DNA of 64,000 nt from Pseudomonadota bacterium. Its GTDB lineage: Bacteria > Pseudomonadota > Gammaproteobacteria > Xanthomonadales > Xanthomonadaceae. Location: positions 62,001 through 126,000 of the forward strand of contig CAUJIN010000067.1 of NCBI GenBank assembly GCA_963205495.1. Direction: 5' to 3'. Under the pieces are notes generated by a model. The model did not search any database. It saw only the letters and a program-made list of their open reading frames with translations, and was not told the origin of the DNA. Positions 28,717 through 40,864 of the stretch are shown here, piece by piece. The number at the start of each line of letters is the position of its first letter. The first letter of the stretch is position 1. Made by a program: the position numbers and the translations under genes.

Positions 28717-30846
28717 TTACTGCGCGCGGATGACGGAAGTGTCCTGCACCAACACGGCAGCACCGCCGCTGGCCAGCAGGCTGGCCATATGGCGCTGCAT
28801 TTCGGTGGTGACGGCCGGGTTCACCGAGTTGATCAGCGAGGAGTGCTCGCCCGCCGTGAAACGCACCACGCCGCGAATGCCGTTGGCGGCCTGGGTGGTC
28901 GCCGTGATCGAAGGCAGGCCGAGCGCGCGGATCAGTGGATCGGTGCCAGAAAGCGGCGCCCCCGGCACGTTGTTGGGAACGACCTGGTCGGGCAGATTGG
29001 TTCCACCGCCTACGACTTCGTGCAGCAGGATGGCGTTCTGCGCGGAAGCAAAGCCGTAGTTGATCGGGTCGATGGAGTCGATCACCTGCTGCGCGGCACC
29101 CATGAAGCTGTCATAGGTCGGCGTACCGGCCTGGACACCGGCCGCAGCCAGCCCGGCGCGGATGCGCGGACCGAAGGCGACGGAGCCATCCAGCAGGCGC
29201 GCCACGCCGCCGCCCGGCACCGACAGCAGGCCGACGTTGACGTTGGGCTCCAGCGCCAGGAACGAGGTGCCCACCATCGCACCCAGCGACAGGCCGACGA
29301 ACTGGATGTTGGAGGAATCGAAGTCGCCCATGCCGTTGCCGTCGATGTCCGTCCACGGAATCGAGGCGGTCAGCACGAACAGGTCGGCCACGGCCTGGCG
29401 CAGGTTGTCGCGCGAGGTCAGCAGCGAGCTGAGGTTGATGAAGTGCGTGCCGGACGCGTCCGGCGTTCCATCCGGCCCGGGTGCACCGGTGGTGTTGTTG
29501 ACGAAATCGACGTTGAAGGTGCGCTCGGAGGCGATCGCACCGAACGGCGTGTTGCCGATCGCGAACGGGCTGTCCGACGGCAGGCCGTGCAGCGGCATGT
29601 CGATCGCGATCACGGCGAAACCCTGTGCCGCCAGCGTGGCCGACACCGCCAGCGCGTGGGTGCGGTTGCCGGTGATGCCGTGCTGGAAGATCACCACCGG
29701 CCAGCCGCTGGCGGGCCGGCTGCGCCCGGAAGCCGCGTTCGGGATCGTGGCCAGCACCGGGATGGTGGCGTCGCTGGTCTTGACCGGGAACGGATTGGCG
29801 AAGGTGATGTTGGTCGAAGTCGGGCTCAGGCCCGCCGCGTTGAACGGCGGCACGTAGGCGCCCGGCGCGGCCTTCCAGAAGCCGGTGAGCGGCGCGGTCG
29901 GATTGGTCGCGCTCGGAGCCGACAGGTAGTACGGGACCTTCAGGGTGCCGATGTGGATGTCGGCGATCGGCGGCAGTCCGGCGACAGCCGAGGTCATGCC
30001 GGTGTTGACCAGCTGCATCGCACCCGGCTCGGTCACCGAGCGCACCGCCTGCATCACCGGGGTGATGCTCTGGGTGGTGAAGACCCAGCTCAGCACCACG
30101 TCATCGCGGACGATGCCGGCGGCGCCGGCCACCGCCAGATGCGAATTGGTGAGCTGGCGCAGCGGCTCAAGCGCGCAGGCGGTGGCGGCCGGCAGCAGCG
30201 GCTCGGTGCTCTGGCCGCCGACGCACAGCGGCGAGGCGCGCTTGGACAGGAAGTAGGTCTGGTCCGGCGTGGCGTCGTTGCCCTTGGAATCGCGGATGCC
30301 GTCGGTCAGCACCACGAGATACGAAGTCAACTGCTGCAGCGGCTGGGTCGGGATGATCGCAAGCGTCCTGCCGGTGGTGTCGCTGGGCGCCAGCGCGGTG
30401 ACGAACTCGGTGCCGCCGGCCAGCTCGCGGACGATGCCGGTGGTGCCGCCGCCCGGCCCGGTCAGCGAAACCTCGAAGATGCGCACGCTCTGGCCCGGCA
30501 CGATGGAAGCGACGTCCGGCTTGGCGTTGAAGCTGGTGGACATCGGACCCACCGTGCTCCAGCCGTCCAGCGTGCCGATCGCCACGGTCGGGTCGCCGTA
30601 GTTGTTCGGGTTGGCCGCCGGCGGGTTGAGGGTGAGGTCGGTGGTTCCCGAGAGCAGCAGGTTGTTGGGCAGCGGCAGCACCGCGTTGCTCGGATCGAAG
30701 CGTGCGGTCAGCACGCCGGTGACGGGATTGCCGTTGTTGTTGTTGGAGGGTGAAGTCGGCACGGCGCGGTCGCTGTTGCTCGATCCGCCACAGGCGGCCA
30801 GCAGCAGCGAGGAGAGCGCCAGGGACAAGGTGATCCTGGGTGGCAT
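28717..30846 (-). CDS. Lipoprotein lipase/esterase of the VolA / Pla-1-cef-like family
   Basis: Lipobox LSLALSSLLLAACGG; N-terminal FDPSNAVLPLPNNLLLSGTTDLTLN; alpha/beta-hydrolase nucleophile elbow VGLSLGAMVG; VVIFQHGITGNR. Confidence 0.85.
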   Translation of the reverse strand: MPPRITLSLALSSLLLAACGGSSNSDRAVPTSPSNNNNGNPVTGVLTARFDPSNAVLPLPNNLLLSGTTDLTLNPPAANPNNYGDPTVAIGTLDGWSTVGPMSTSFNAKPDVASIVPGQSVRIFEVSLTGPGGGTTGIVRELAGGTEFVTALAPSDTTGRTLAIIPTQPLQQLTSYLVVLTDGIRDSKGNDATPDQTYFLSKRASPLCVGGQSTEPLLPAATACALEPLRQLTNSHLAVAGAAGIVRDDVVLSWVFTTQSITPVMQAVRSVTEPGAMQLVNTGMTSAVAGLPPIADIHIGTLKVPYYLSAPSATNPTAPLTGFWKAAPGAYVPPFNAAGLSPTSTNITFANPFPVKTSDATIPVLATIPNAASGRSRPASGWPVVIFQHGITGNRTHALAVSATLAAQGFAVIAIDMPLHGLPSDSPFAIGNTPFGAIASERTFNVDFVNNTTGAPGPDGTPDASGTHFINLSSLLTSRDNLRQAVADLFVLTASIPWTDIDGNGMGDFDSSNIQFVGLSLGAMVGTSFLALEPNVNVGLLSVPGGGVARLLDGSVAFGPRIRAGLAAAGVQAGTPTYDSFMGAAQQVIDSIDPINYGFASAQNAILLHEVVGGGTNLPDQVVPNNVPGAPLSGTDPLIRALGLPSITATTQAANGIRGVVRFTAGEHSSLINSVNPAVTTEMQRHMASLLASGGAAVLVQDTSVIRAQ

Positions 30847-30979
30847 GTTATGGGTTCCTTCGACAACCGGGGATAGACGCAACGCGGACCTATCATAGGT
30901 ATCGCGTTCAGCTCTTAGCAATGCTGTGGCGTACGGTTTGTGTCAGGCAGCTTGCTGCGCTGCAACACGAACACCTGAA

Positions 30980-31837
30980 TCAGACGTCGGGGAAGTCTGC
31001 ATCGGTGGGCCGGTAGGGGCGCGGGTTCCAGCCCAGGTCGCGGACCGCGAGGGCGTGGTCGAACACCAGATCGCGCTGCATCCGCTCCACGACTCCGCGC
31101 CCCAGGCCGGCGACGGCACGGGTCCGCGAGACCAGCCGAACCGCCGCGATGAACAACCAGGCCGGAAGCAGGATCAGGTACGCGCGCGGCCGGACGCAGC
31201 GGACGGTGCGCCGCACCATTTCCCGGTAGGAAAGCACTTCACCGCCACCCAGGTCGTAGCGCCTGCGCGCGCTCGCCGGACACGCGGCGGCGCGCACTGC
31301 GCAAAACGCCAGATCCCGGGCGTGTACGGGCTGGCGCAGGCCGAGCGCGTCGCGCGACAGCGGCACCAACCGCCAGCGCCGCGCCAACGCCGCGATGCGG
31401 CTGAGGTTTTCATCCAGGCCGCAGCCGTAGACCAGGGTGGGACGCAGGATGGTCCAGTCGATGCGGCGCGCATCGCAGAAGGACTCCAGCGCGGCTTCGG
31501 CGCGCGCCAGACTGGCCGCCAGCTCGCGTTCGGCTGCATCCGGGGAGTCCTGTTTGGTTTCCGCGCTGGTGGAACTGAAGGCAACGATCCGGCCGGGCCG
31601 ATGGCGGGTGCGCCCGAGCCAGGCGAGCAGACCGTCGAGCGGCCCGGCGCTGAACACCACGTCGGGGGCTGCGTCCGCATCGCCCCCGACATACAGGTCG
31701 AAGCGGCTCCAGACCAGACCCTCGTCCGACGGAGGGGCCTGCCGGGATACCGCTTCGACCACGGCGCCTTGCGCCAGCAGCTCGGGAATCAGGAATCGCC
31801 CGATCTGTCCGGTCGCACCGAGCACCAGCGCACGCAT
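30980..31837 (-). CDS. NAD(P)-dependent epimerase/dehydratase-like Rossmann protein
   Basis: MRALVLGATGQIGRFLIPELLAQGAVVEAVSR; start overlaps the nhaA stop (TGATG). Confidence 0.85.
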   Translation of the reverse strand: MRALVLGATGQIGRFLIPELLAQGAVVEAVSRQAPPSDEGLVWSRFDLYVGGDADAAPDVVFSAGPLDGLLAWLGRTRHRPGRIVAFSSTSAETKQDSPDAAERELAASLARAEAALESFCDARRIDWTILRPTLVYGCGLDENLSRIAALARRWRLVPLSRDALGLRQPVHARDLAFCAVRAAACPASARRRYDLGGGEVLSYREMVRRTVRCVRPRAYLILLPAWLFIAAVRLVSRTRAVAGLGRGVVERMQRDLVFDHALAVRDLGWNPRPYRPTDADFPDV

Positions 31838-33051
31838 CAGGCCGGTTCCACCGGGCGCAGGCAACGCCGCAGCCAGAGGCTGCCGATAATGGCGGCGATG
31901 GTGGATCCGCCCAAAATGCCCAGGCGATGGATGTGTGCGGCTTCGCTGCCGGGATCAAACGACAGGCTGCCGATGAACAGGCTCATGGTGAAGCCGATGC
32001 CGCACAGCATCGCCATGCCGAGCATGGCGTCACCGCGCACGCCTGCCGGCCACGACGCCAGACCCGCGCGACGCGCCAGCCAGGCCGCGCCGCCGATGCC
32101 GATCGGCTTGCCGACCACCAGGCCCATCGCGATGCCCAGCGGCACCGCATGAAAGCCCATTTCCAACGTGACGCCAGCCAGATCGACACCGGCGTTGGCA
32201 AAGGCGAAAAGCGGCAGAATGACCCAAGTCACCCAAGGGTGCAGCTGGCGCTCGAGCCGCTCCAGCGGCGCACGGCCCGGATCGCGCCGATCGTGCAGCG
32301 GAATCATCAGCCCGGTCGCCACACCCGCCAGCGTCGCGTGCACGCCGGACTTGAACACCAGCACCCACAGCAAGGCTCCGAGCACCAGCAGCAGCCAGGT
32401 GCGCGCCAGTCCGAACAGGTTGAGCAGGTACATCAACACCAGCACGCCCAGCGCAGCAAGCAGCAGTGCGACCTGGAGGTGGTCGGTGTAGAACAGCGCG
32501 ATCACCACGATCGCGCCCAGGTCATCCAGCACGGCAATGGCCGACAGCAGCACCTTGAGGCCGAGCGGCACGCGGCTGCCCAGCAGCGCGAGGATGCCCA
32601 GCGCGAAGGCGATGTCGGTGGCCGAGGGAATGGCCCATCCGTGGATCGCTTCGATGTCGCCGAAATTGAAGCCGGCGTAGATCGCCGCGGGCACCGCCAT
32701 GCCGCTGATCGCGCACACCAGAGGCAGCATCAGCTGGGCGCGGGTGCGCAGCTGGCCCACCACCATCTCGCGCTTGATTTCCAGCGCCACCAGCAGGAAG
32801 AACAGCGCCATCAGCGCATCGTTGATCCACAGCAGTACCGGCAGATCCAGCCGACTCGCGCCGCTGCCCAGCCCGAGCGGATAGCCGAGCAGGGCGAAGT
32901 AGGCTTCGCGCCAGGGACTGTTGGCGATCAACATCGCCGCCGTCGCGCACAGCACCAGCAGCATGCCGCCACCGGCCGGTCCGCGCAGAAGATCGATCAC
33001 TCGCCCGAGGGCGTTTGCAGGGGTCATGGACCCGGTATCGTTCGAAGACAT
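31837..33051 (-). CDS. nhaA: Na+/H+ antiporter NhaA
   Basis: LPVLLWINDALMALFFLLVALEIKREMVVGQL, IPSATDIAFALGILALLGSRVPLGLKVLLSAIAVLDDLGAIVVIALFY. Confidence 0.96.
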   Translation of the reverse strand: MSSNDTGSMTPANALGRVIDLLRGPAGGGMLLVLCATAAMLIANSPWREAYFALLGYPLGLGSGASRLDLPVLLWINDALMALFFLLVALEIKREMVVGQLRTRAQLMLPLVCAISGMAVPAAIYAGFNFGDIEAIHGWAIPSATDIAFALGILALLGSRVPLGLKVLLSAIAVLDDLGAIVVIALFYTDHLQVALLLAALGVLVLMYLLNLFGLARTWLLLVLGALLWVLVFKSGVHATLAGVATGLMIPLHDRRDPGRAPLERLERQLHPWVTWVILPLFAFANAGVDLAGVTLEMGFHAVPLGIAMGLVVGKPIGIGGAAWLARRAGLASWPAGVRGDAMLGMAMLCGIGFTMSLFIGSLSFDPGSEAAHIHRLGILGGSTIAAIIGSLWLRRCLRPVEPA

Positions 33052-33054
33052 TGT

Positions 33055-35886
33055 TCAACTCGTTGCATCAGGCAGCGGTTCTGCCAGATAGTCCTGCCAC
33101 GCGGCCTTGACCGCGGCACGCGCGTCATCCATCCCGGCGTCGGGTGCCGCAAGCCGCGCGCGCCCGTCCAGCGTGCAGGCCAGTGCACGCGCCAGCAGCG
33201 TTTCGTGCGCCCCGCACAGCGCCTGCGCCGTATCCGCAGCAAAAAACCCGCAGTCGGCCAGCGCCCCGATGAGCTCCGGCGTGCGGGTGCCGGCGGCTGC
33301 CAGCTGCGGCGCTTCGGCCGCCGCGATCAGCACCGCGGCCTGCACCAGGAACTCCAGGTCCACCAGCCCGCCCGGACCCTGCTTGAGATCGAACAGGCCT
33401 TCGCGCGAACGGTCCAGTTCGGCGCGCATGCGCCGGCGCATCTCGCGGGCCTCGCGGCACACCGTCTCGCGCTCGCGCGGTCGGCACAGCACCTCGGCAC
33501 GGATCCGCTCGAAAGCCGCCTGCACCGCCGCATTCCCGGCCACGGCGCGGGCGCGAACCAGGGCCTGCTGCTCCCAGGTCCAGGCGCGCTCGCGCTGGTA
33601 GTCGGCAAAACTTTGCAGGCTCGAAACCAGCAGCCCCTTGGCGCCGTCCGGGCGCAGGCGAAGATCGGTTTCATAGAGCCGGCCGGCCGGCGTGGCCAGC
33701 GCCAGCAGGGCCACGACCTTCTGCACCACGCGGGTGTGGTAGCGCACCGCCTCCAGCGGCCGCGCGCCGTCGGTCTCCAGGCCGTCGTGGGCCGCGTCGT
33801 AGAGGAACACCAGGTCCAGATCCGAACCCAGCCCCAGCTCGCCGCCACCGAAGCTGCCATAGGCGATCGCGGCCACGCCGCCGGCGCGCAGGTGGCCATG
33901 CTGGCGCGCCAGATCCTCGATCGCCATCGGCAGCACCGCGCCCAGCACCGATTCGGCGATCAGGGCGAGCTGCCGCGCGCTGCAAGGTGCGTCCTGGCGC
34001 TCCACCAGGCGCGCCCGCGCCACCCGGAACGCGCAGCTCTGGCGGAATTCGTTGAGCACCAACAGGCGCGCTTCGACATCGTCGGCAACGCCCGCCGACA
34101 GCGCGTGCGCAAGCGCCGCCTCGATCTCCTCGCGCGCCGGCGGCGCGGCATCGGCGCGTGCGTCCAGCAGCTCGTCGAGCAGCAGCGGATGGGCGCACAG
34201 GCGCTCGGCCATCCACTGGCTGCGCGCCATCACGTCGATCAGGCGCGCCAGCGCCGCCGGCTGCTCGTCGAGCAGGGCCAGGTAGCTGGAGCGCCGCAGC
34301 ACCGCCTGCACCAGGTCCAGCGCGCGCAGCGCCGCGGCATCCGGCGCGCTGCTGCGTGCGGCAACGGCCAACAGGCGCGGCATGAGGCGATCGAGCCGCC
34401 CCGCCGCGCGCGCCGAGAGCGCGGCTTGTGCCGGCAGGCGGCGCAGGGCCAGCAGCCGCTGCGCCAGAACCGCACCATCCGCGAAGCCGGCCTGCGCAAG
34501 GCGCTGGGGTGCGGATGCGTCCGCGGGATCGTCCCAGACCGGGTCCAGCGGAATCTCGGCGTCCATCGCCCCGCGCGGCGCGGCGGAGCGCGCCTCGAAC
34601 ACCCGCGCGAATTCTTCCTGCACCGCGCGACGGTGCCGCTCCAGCGCCCGCTCCAGCGCCGCCCAGTCGGGAAATCCCAGGCCGAAGGCCAGGCGCGCGC
34701 GGTCGAGTTCTCCTTCGGGCAGGCTGTGGGTCTGCTCCTCGCGCAGCATCTGCAGGCGGTTCTCGAGCCGGCGCAGGAAGCGGTACGCCGCACCCAGCGC
34801 GTCGGCGCTGGACTCGGGCAGGTATCCGCTCTCGCGCAGGCGCGCGAGCGCCGCCAGCAGGCCGCGCTCGCGCAGCGCCGGCTCGCGCCCGCCGCGGATC
34901 AACTGCTGGAGCTGCACGATGAACTCGATCTCGCGGATGCCGCCGCGGCCGAGCTTGAGGTGGCCCTCCAGATCGCGCCGCTGCACCTCGGCCTCGATCA
35001 GAACCTTCATTTCGCGCAGCCCCTCGAACGCGCCGAAGTCGAGGTAGCGGCGGTAGACGAAGGGCCGCAGCGTCTCCAGAAACCGTTCGCCGGCCGCAAG
35101 GTCACCTGCCACCGGCCGCGCCTTGATCCAGGCATAGCGCTCCCAGTCGCGTCCCTCGCGCTGGAAGTAGTGCTCCATCGCGGCGAACGACTGCGCCAGC
35201 CGTCCGCTCTGGCCGAAGGGGCGCAGCCGCATGTCGACGCGGTACGCCATGCCCTCGTGCGTCACCTCCGACAGCAACTGGACGAGCTGCTGGCCGGCGC
35301 GCTGGAACCAGTCGCCGTTGTCGAGCGCGCGCCCGCCCTCGCTCTGGCCCGCCTCCGCAAAGGCGAACACCAGATCGACATCGGAAGAAAAATTCAGCTC
35401 GCCGCCGCCGAGCTTGCCCAGCGCGAACACCACCAGCGACTGCGCCGACCCGGACGCGTTGCCGATCGGCGTGCCGTAGCGCCCGCGCATCGCGCCTTCC
35501 ACCGCCGCCGCGCTTGCCGCAAGGCAACGCTCGGCCAGGCGCGAAGTGCCGGCCAGGGTGTCCTCGATGGCATCGATGCCGTTCACGTCGCGGTGGATCA
35601 GGCGCACGCTTTCGGCGTGGCGATGGCGGCGCAGGCGTGAGGACCACACGGAGGAATCTTCCGGCGGCAGCTCCAGCGCGGGGCGGGGCGCATCGAGCTC
35701 GTCCAGCAGCTGCGGATCGGCGCGGAGGCGGTCTTGCGCGTAGTCGCTGGCGAGCAGGAGGCGCTCCAGCCGCTGCATCCTCTCCGGCTGCGACGCGGCG
35801 CGCGCCATCGCCTGCGGCGCGGCCGCGTGCAGGCGATCGATCTGGCGCCGCAGAAGTTCGTCGAGCGGTGCGGGGAGGTCGTTCAT
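33055..35886 (-). CDS. glnE: Bifunctional glutamine synthetase adenylyltransferase/deadenylase
   Basis: Two nucleotidyltransferase halves: LGKLGGGELNFSSDVDLVFAF and YGSFGGGELGLGSDLDLVFLYD; RYLDFGAFEGLREMKVLI. Confidence 0.97.
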   Translation of the reverse strand: MNDLPAPLDELLRRQIDRLHAAAPQAMARAASQPERMQRLERLLLASDYAQDRLRADPQLLDELDAPRPALELPPEDSSVWSSRLRRHRHAESVRLIHRDVNGIDAIEDTLAGTSRLAERCLAASAAAVEGAMRGRYGTPIGNASGSAQSLVVFALGKLGGGELNFSSDVDLVFAFAEAGQSEGGRALDNGDWFQRAGQQLVQLLSEVTHEGMAYRVDMRLRPFGQSGRLAQSFAAMEHYFQREGRDWERYAWIKARPVAGDLAAGERFLETLRPFVYRRYLDFGAFEGLREMKVLIEAEVQRRDLEGHLKLGRGGIREIEFIVQLQQLIRGGREPALRERGLLAALARLRESGYLPESSADALGAAYRFLRRLENRLQMLREEQTHSLPEGELDRARLAFGLGFPDWAALERALERHRRAVQEEFARVFEARSAAPRGAMDAEIPLDPVWDDPADASAPQRLAQAGFADGAVLAQRLLALRRLPAQAALSARAAGRLDRLMPRLLAVAARSSAPDAAALRALDLVQAVLRRSSYLALLDEQPAALARLIDVMARSQWMAERLCAHPLLLDELLDARADAAPPAREEIEAALAHALSAGVADDVEARLLVLNEFRQSCAFRVARARLVERQDAPCSARQLALIAESVLGAVLPMAIEDLARQHGHLRAGGVAAIAYGSFGGGELGLGSDLDLVFLYDAAHDGLETDGARPLEAVRYHTRVVQKVVALLALATPAGRLYETDLRLRPDGAKGLLVSSLQSFADYQRERAWTWEQQALVRARAVAGNAAVQAAFERIRAEVLCRPRERETVCREAREMRRRMRAELDRSREGLFDLKQGPGGLVDLEFLVQAAVLIAAAEAPQLAAAGTRTPELIGALADCGFFAADTAQALCGAHETLLARALACTLDGRARLAAPDAGMDDARAAVKAAWQDYLAEPLPDATS

Positions 35887-35959
35887 CCCCGCAATTCTGG
35901 CAGAAGCGCCGCGCCGGCCGCGCATGGATCGGGCGGCCGGCGCAGAAACGACCGCGGCG

Positions 35960-36565
35960 TCAGCGAATCACGCCGCAGGCGATGCGCGCGCCGGAATCAC
36001 CTGAGGGCTGGGTGGCGTAGTCGTCGGCCTGGGCGTGCAGCACCAGCGCGCGCCCGAGGACGTCCGTTTCAGCGCCATCGCCCAGGGTCACGCCCGGCAC
36101 CACCACATCGACCGCCAGCGCGCCCGCGTCGTCGGCAACGAGGTTCGGCATGTCGCCAGCGTGGTGTTCGCCCTGGCCCGGATGCCCGTGCGGATGGTTG
36201 CCCGGATTGAAGTGCGGGCCGGCGCTGGAGGCATCGGGCGCGCTGCAGTCGCCGGTTTCGTGCACGTGGAAACCGTGCGTTCCGCCCGGTCCGACGCCGG
36301 TGAGGCTGCCGGTGATGCGCACGCCGTCCGCATCGAGAGTCAGCGTCAGGGTGCCGGCGGCGGCGTTGCCCTGCGTGGGTGCCAGTTCCGCACTCGCCGT
36401 CACGCTCGGTGCCGCAGGCGGTGGTGGCGGTGCGGGCGGTACGGGTGCCGGCGGTGCGACGGGCGCGGGCGGCGGCGGCGGCGGCGGTTCGGCGGGTTGG
36501 GAACACGCCGCAGCGGCACACGCGATGGCCAGTGCGGTGAAGAAGTGCTTGGCGCGGATGTTCAT
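35960..36565 (-). CDS. sodC: Cu-Zn superoxide dismutase, lipoprotein with proline-rich linker
   Basis: GTHGFHVHETGDCSAPDASSAGPHFNPGNHPHG, LGRALVLHAQADDYATQPSGDSGARIACGVI; ALAIACAAAACSQ lipobox. Confidence 0.94.
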   Translation of the reverse strand: MNIRAKHFFTALAIACAAAACSQPAEPPPPPPPAPVAPPAPVPPAPPPPPAAPSVTASAELAPTQGNAAAGTLTLTLDADGVRITGSLTGVGPGGTHGFHVHETGDCSAPDASSAGPHFNPGNHPHGHPGQGEHHAGDMPNLVADDAGALAVDVVVPGVTLGDGAETDVLGRALVLHAQADDYATQPSGDSGARIACGVIR

Positions 36566-36729
36566 GGAGCCTCTCCTGTCGTTCGGAACGCAAGAGCATA
36601 GTCGACGATGCTGCGGGGAATGCTCGAAGCCGTTGTCATGCAAGAAGTCAGCGGTACAGGCACGCGCCTCTCGCGCCAAAGCATCGTACATGACTGCTTG
36701 TTCAAGACTCCGTCATCCGAAACGCAAGT

Positions 36730-36759
36730 GCCGCGCGCCGGGTCAAGCCAGCGCGCGGC
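36730..36759 (-). terminator. Hairpin downstream of aceE, possible terminator
   Basis: GCCGCGCGC ... GCGCGCGGC, 9-bp stem with 12-nt loop; weak T content after it. Confidence 0.4.
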
Positions 36760-36767
36760 GTCCTGCA

Positions 36768-39485
<2,718 letters not shown>

Positions 39486-39673
39486 GCTTCCTCCCTGCGA
39501 GGCGTCTGCGCCTCGGCGCTGTCTTCTGATGAGGACACCTCCGGCCAGGCCGGGATCGATGCCCGACAAGTGCGTGTGTGTCAGCATGGCAGTTTAGCAG
39601 CGCCCGCGCGGGCGGCGGCGCGTACGCCGCGGTATGGCCCCGCGTTCCTTCAGCCTCTCTCTCCACGTCCGCC

Positions 39674-40825
39674 ATGCTCAGCCTGCCGCCGCTTTCGCTC
39701 TATGTGCATGTCCCCTGGTGCGTGCGCAAATGTCCGTACTGCGACTTCAATTCGCACCGCGCACCCGAGGCGCTGCCGCAGCGCGAATACGTCGCGGCCC
39801 TGCTCGCCGATCTGGAACAGGACCTGCCGCTGGTCTGGGGCCGCCCGGTCACCAGCGTGTTCTTCGGCGGCGGCACGCCGAGCCTTTTTTCCGGGGAAGC
39901 CATCGGCGAATTCCTCGATGGCGCGGCGGCACGGCTGCGCTTCCGGCCCGATCTGGAAGTGACGCTGGAAACCAATCCCGGCACGGTCGAGCACGACCGT
40001 TTCGACGCCTACGCCCGCGCCGGCGTCAACCGCCTGAGCTTCGGCATCCAGAGCTTCGACGACGGCTGCCTGACGCGCCTCGGACGCATCCACGACAGCG
40101 CGCAGGCCGAGCGCGCGGTGAAGCTGGCGCAGGACGCGGGCTTCACCAACATCAACCTCGACCTGATGTACGCCCTGCCCGGACAGAGCGCCGCGATGGC
40201 GCTGGCGGACCTCGAGCGCGCCATCGCGCTCGCGCCGGCGCACCTCTCGCACTACCAGCTCACGCTCGAAGAGGGCACGCCCTTCGCGCGCCAGCCGCCG
40301 GCCGGCATTCCCGAGGGCGACACTGCCTGGGACATGCAGGAGGCCTGCCAGGCGCGGCTGGCGCAGGCCGGCTTTGCGCAGTACGAAGTCTCCGCCTACG
40401 CGCGCGAAGGCCGGCAGTGCGCGCACAACCTCAACTACTGGCGCTTCGGCGATTACCTCGGCATCGGTGCGGGCGCGCACGGCAAGATCACCCTGCCTTC
40501 CCGCGACGCCATCCTGCGGCGCTGGAAGCTCAAGCATCCGAAGACCTACATGGACGCCGCCGGAAGCATCGCGCGCATCGGTGGCGACGAATGCCTGGCC
40601 AACGAGCGCCGGCCGTTCGACTACATGCTCAACGCGCTGCGCCTGCGCGAGGGCTTCGCGCTGTCCGACTTCGAGGCCCGCACCGGGCTTGCGCGCGAAT
40701 CCATCGCGGCCACGCTCGAAACGCTGGTCGGGCGCGGCCTGCTGGAATCGCGCGAAGGCCGCGTGCGCCCGAGCGATCTGGGCTGGCGCTTCCTGAACGA
40801 TGCGATGGAAGCCTTCCTGCCCTAG
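39674..40825 (+). CDS. hemW: Radical SAM family heme chaperone HemW
   Basis: LSLYVHVPWCVRKCPYCDFNSH; TSVFFGGGTPSLFSGEAIGEFL; NLDLMYALPGQ; HYQLTLEEGTPF. Confidence 0.96.
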   Translation: MLSLPPLSLYVHVPWCVRKCPYCDFNSHRAPEALPQREYVAALLADLEQDLPLVWGRPVTSVFFGGGTPSLFSGEAIGEFLDGAAARLRFRPDLEVTLETNPGTVEHDRFDAYARAGVNRLSFGIQSFDDGCLTRLGRIHDSAQAERAVKLAQDAGFTNINLDLMYALPGQSAAMALADLERAIALAPAHLSHYQLTLEEGTPFARQPPAGIPEGDTAWDMQEACQARLAQAGFAQYEVSAYAREGRQCAHNLNYWRFGDYLGIGAGAHGKITLPSRDAILRRWKLKHPKTYMDAAGSIARIGGDECLANERRPFDYMLNALRLREGFALSDFEARTGLARESIAATLETLVGRGLLESREGRVRPSDLGWRFLNDAMEAFLP

Positions 40826-40864
40826 ATTACGCCCGGGCGCGGCCGGATCAGACTTGCGATCGCG

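Noticed and set aside
26704-30753. 1349-aa plus-strand ORF
   Set aside because: Antisense to the DUF1302/lipase genes; low-complexity RHGQ-rich translation typical of high-GC shadow frames; opposite strand has clear families.
31927-35640. 1237-aa plus-strand ORF
   Set aside because: Antisense shadow of nhaA and glnE; Arg/Gln/His-rich without recognisable domains.
36730-36759. Strong aceE terminator
   Set aside because: Stem is only 9 bp and lacks a T-run; retained only as a low-confidence hairpin.
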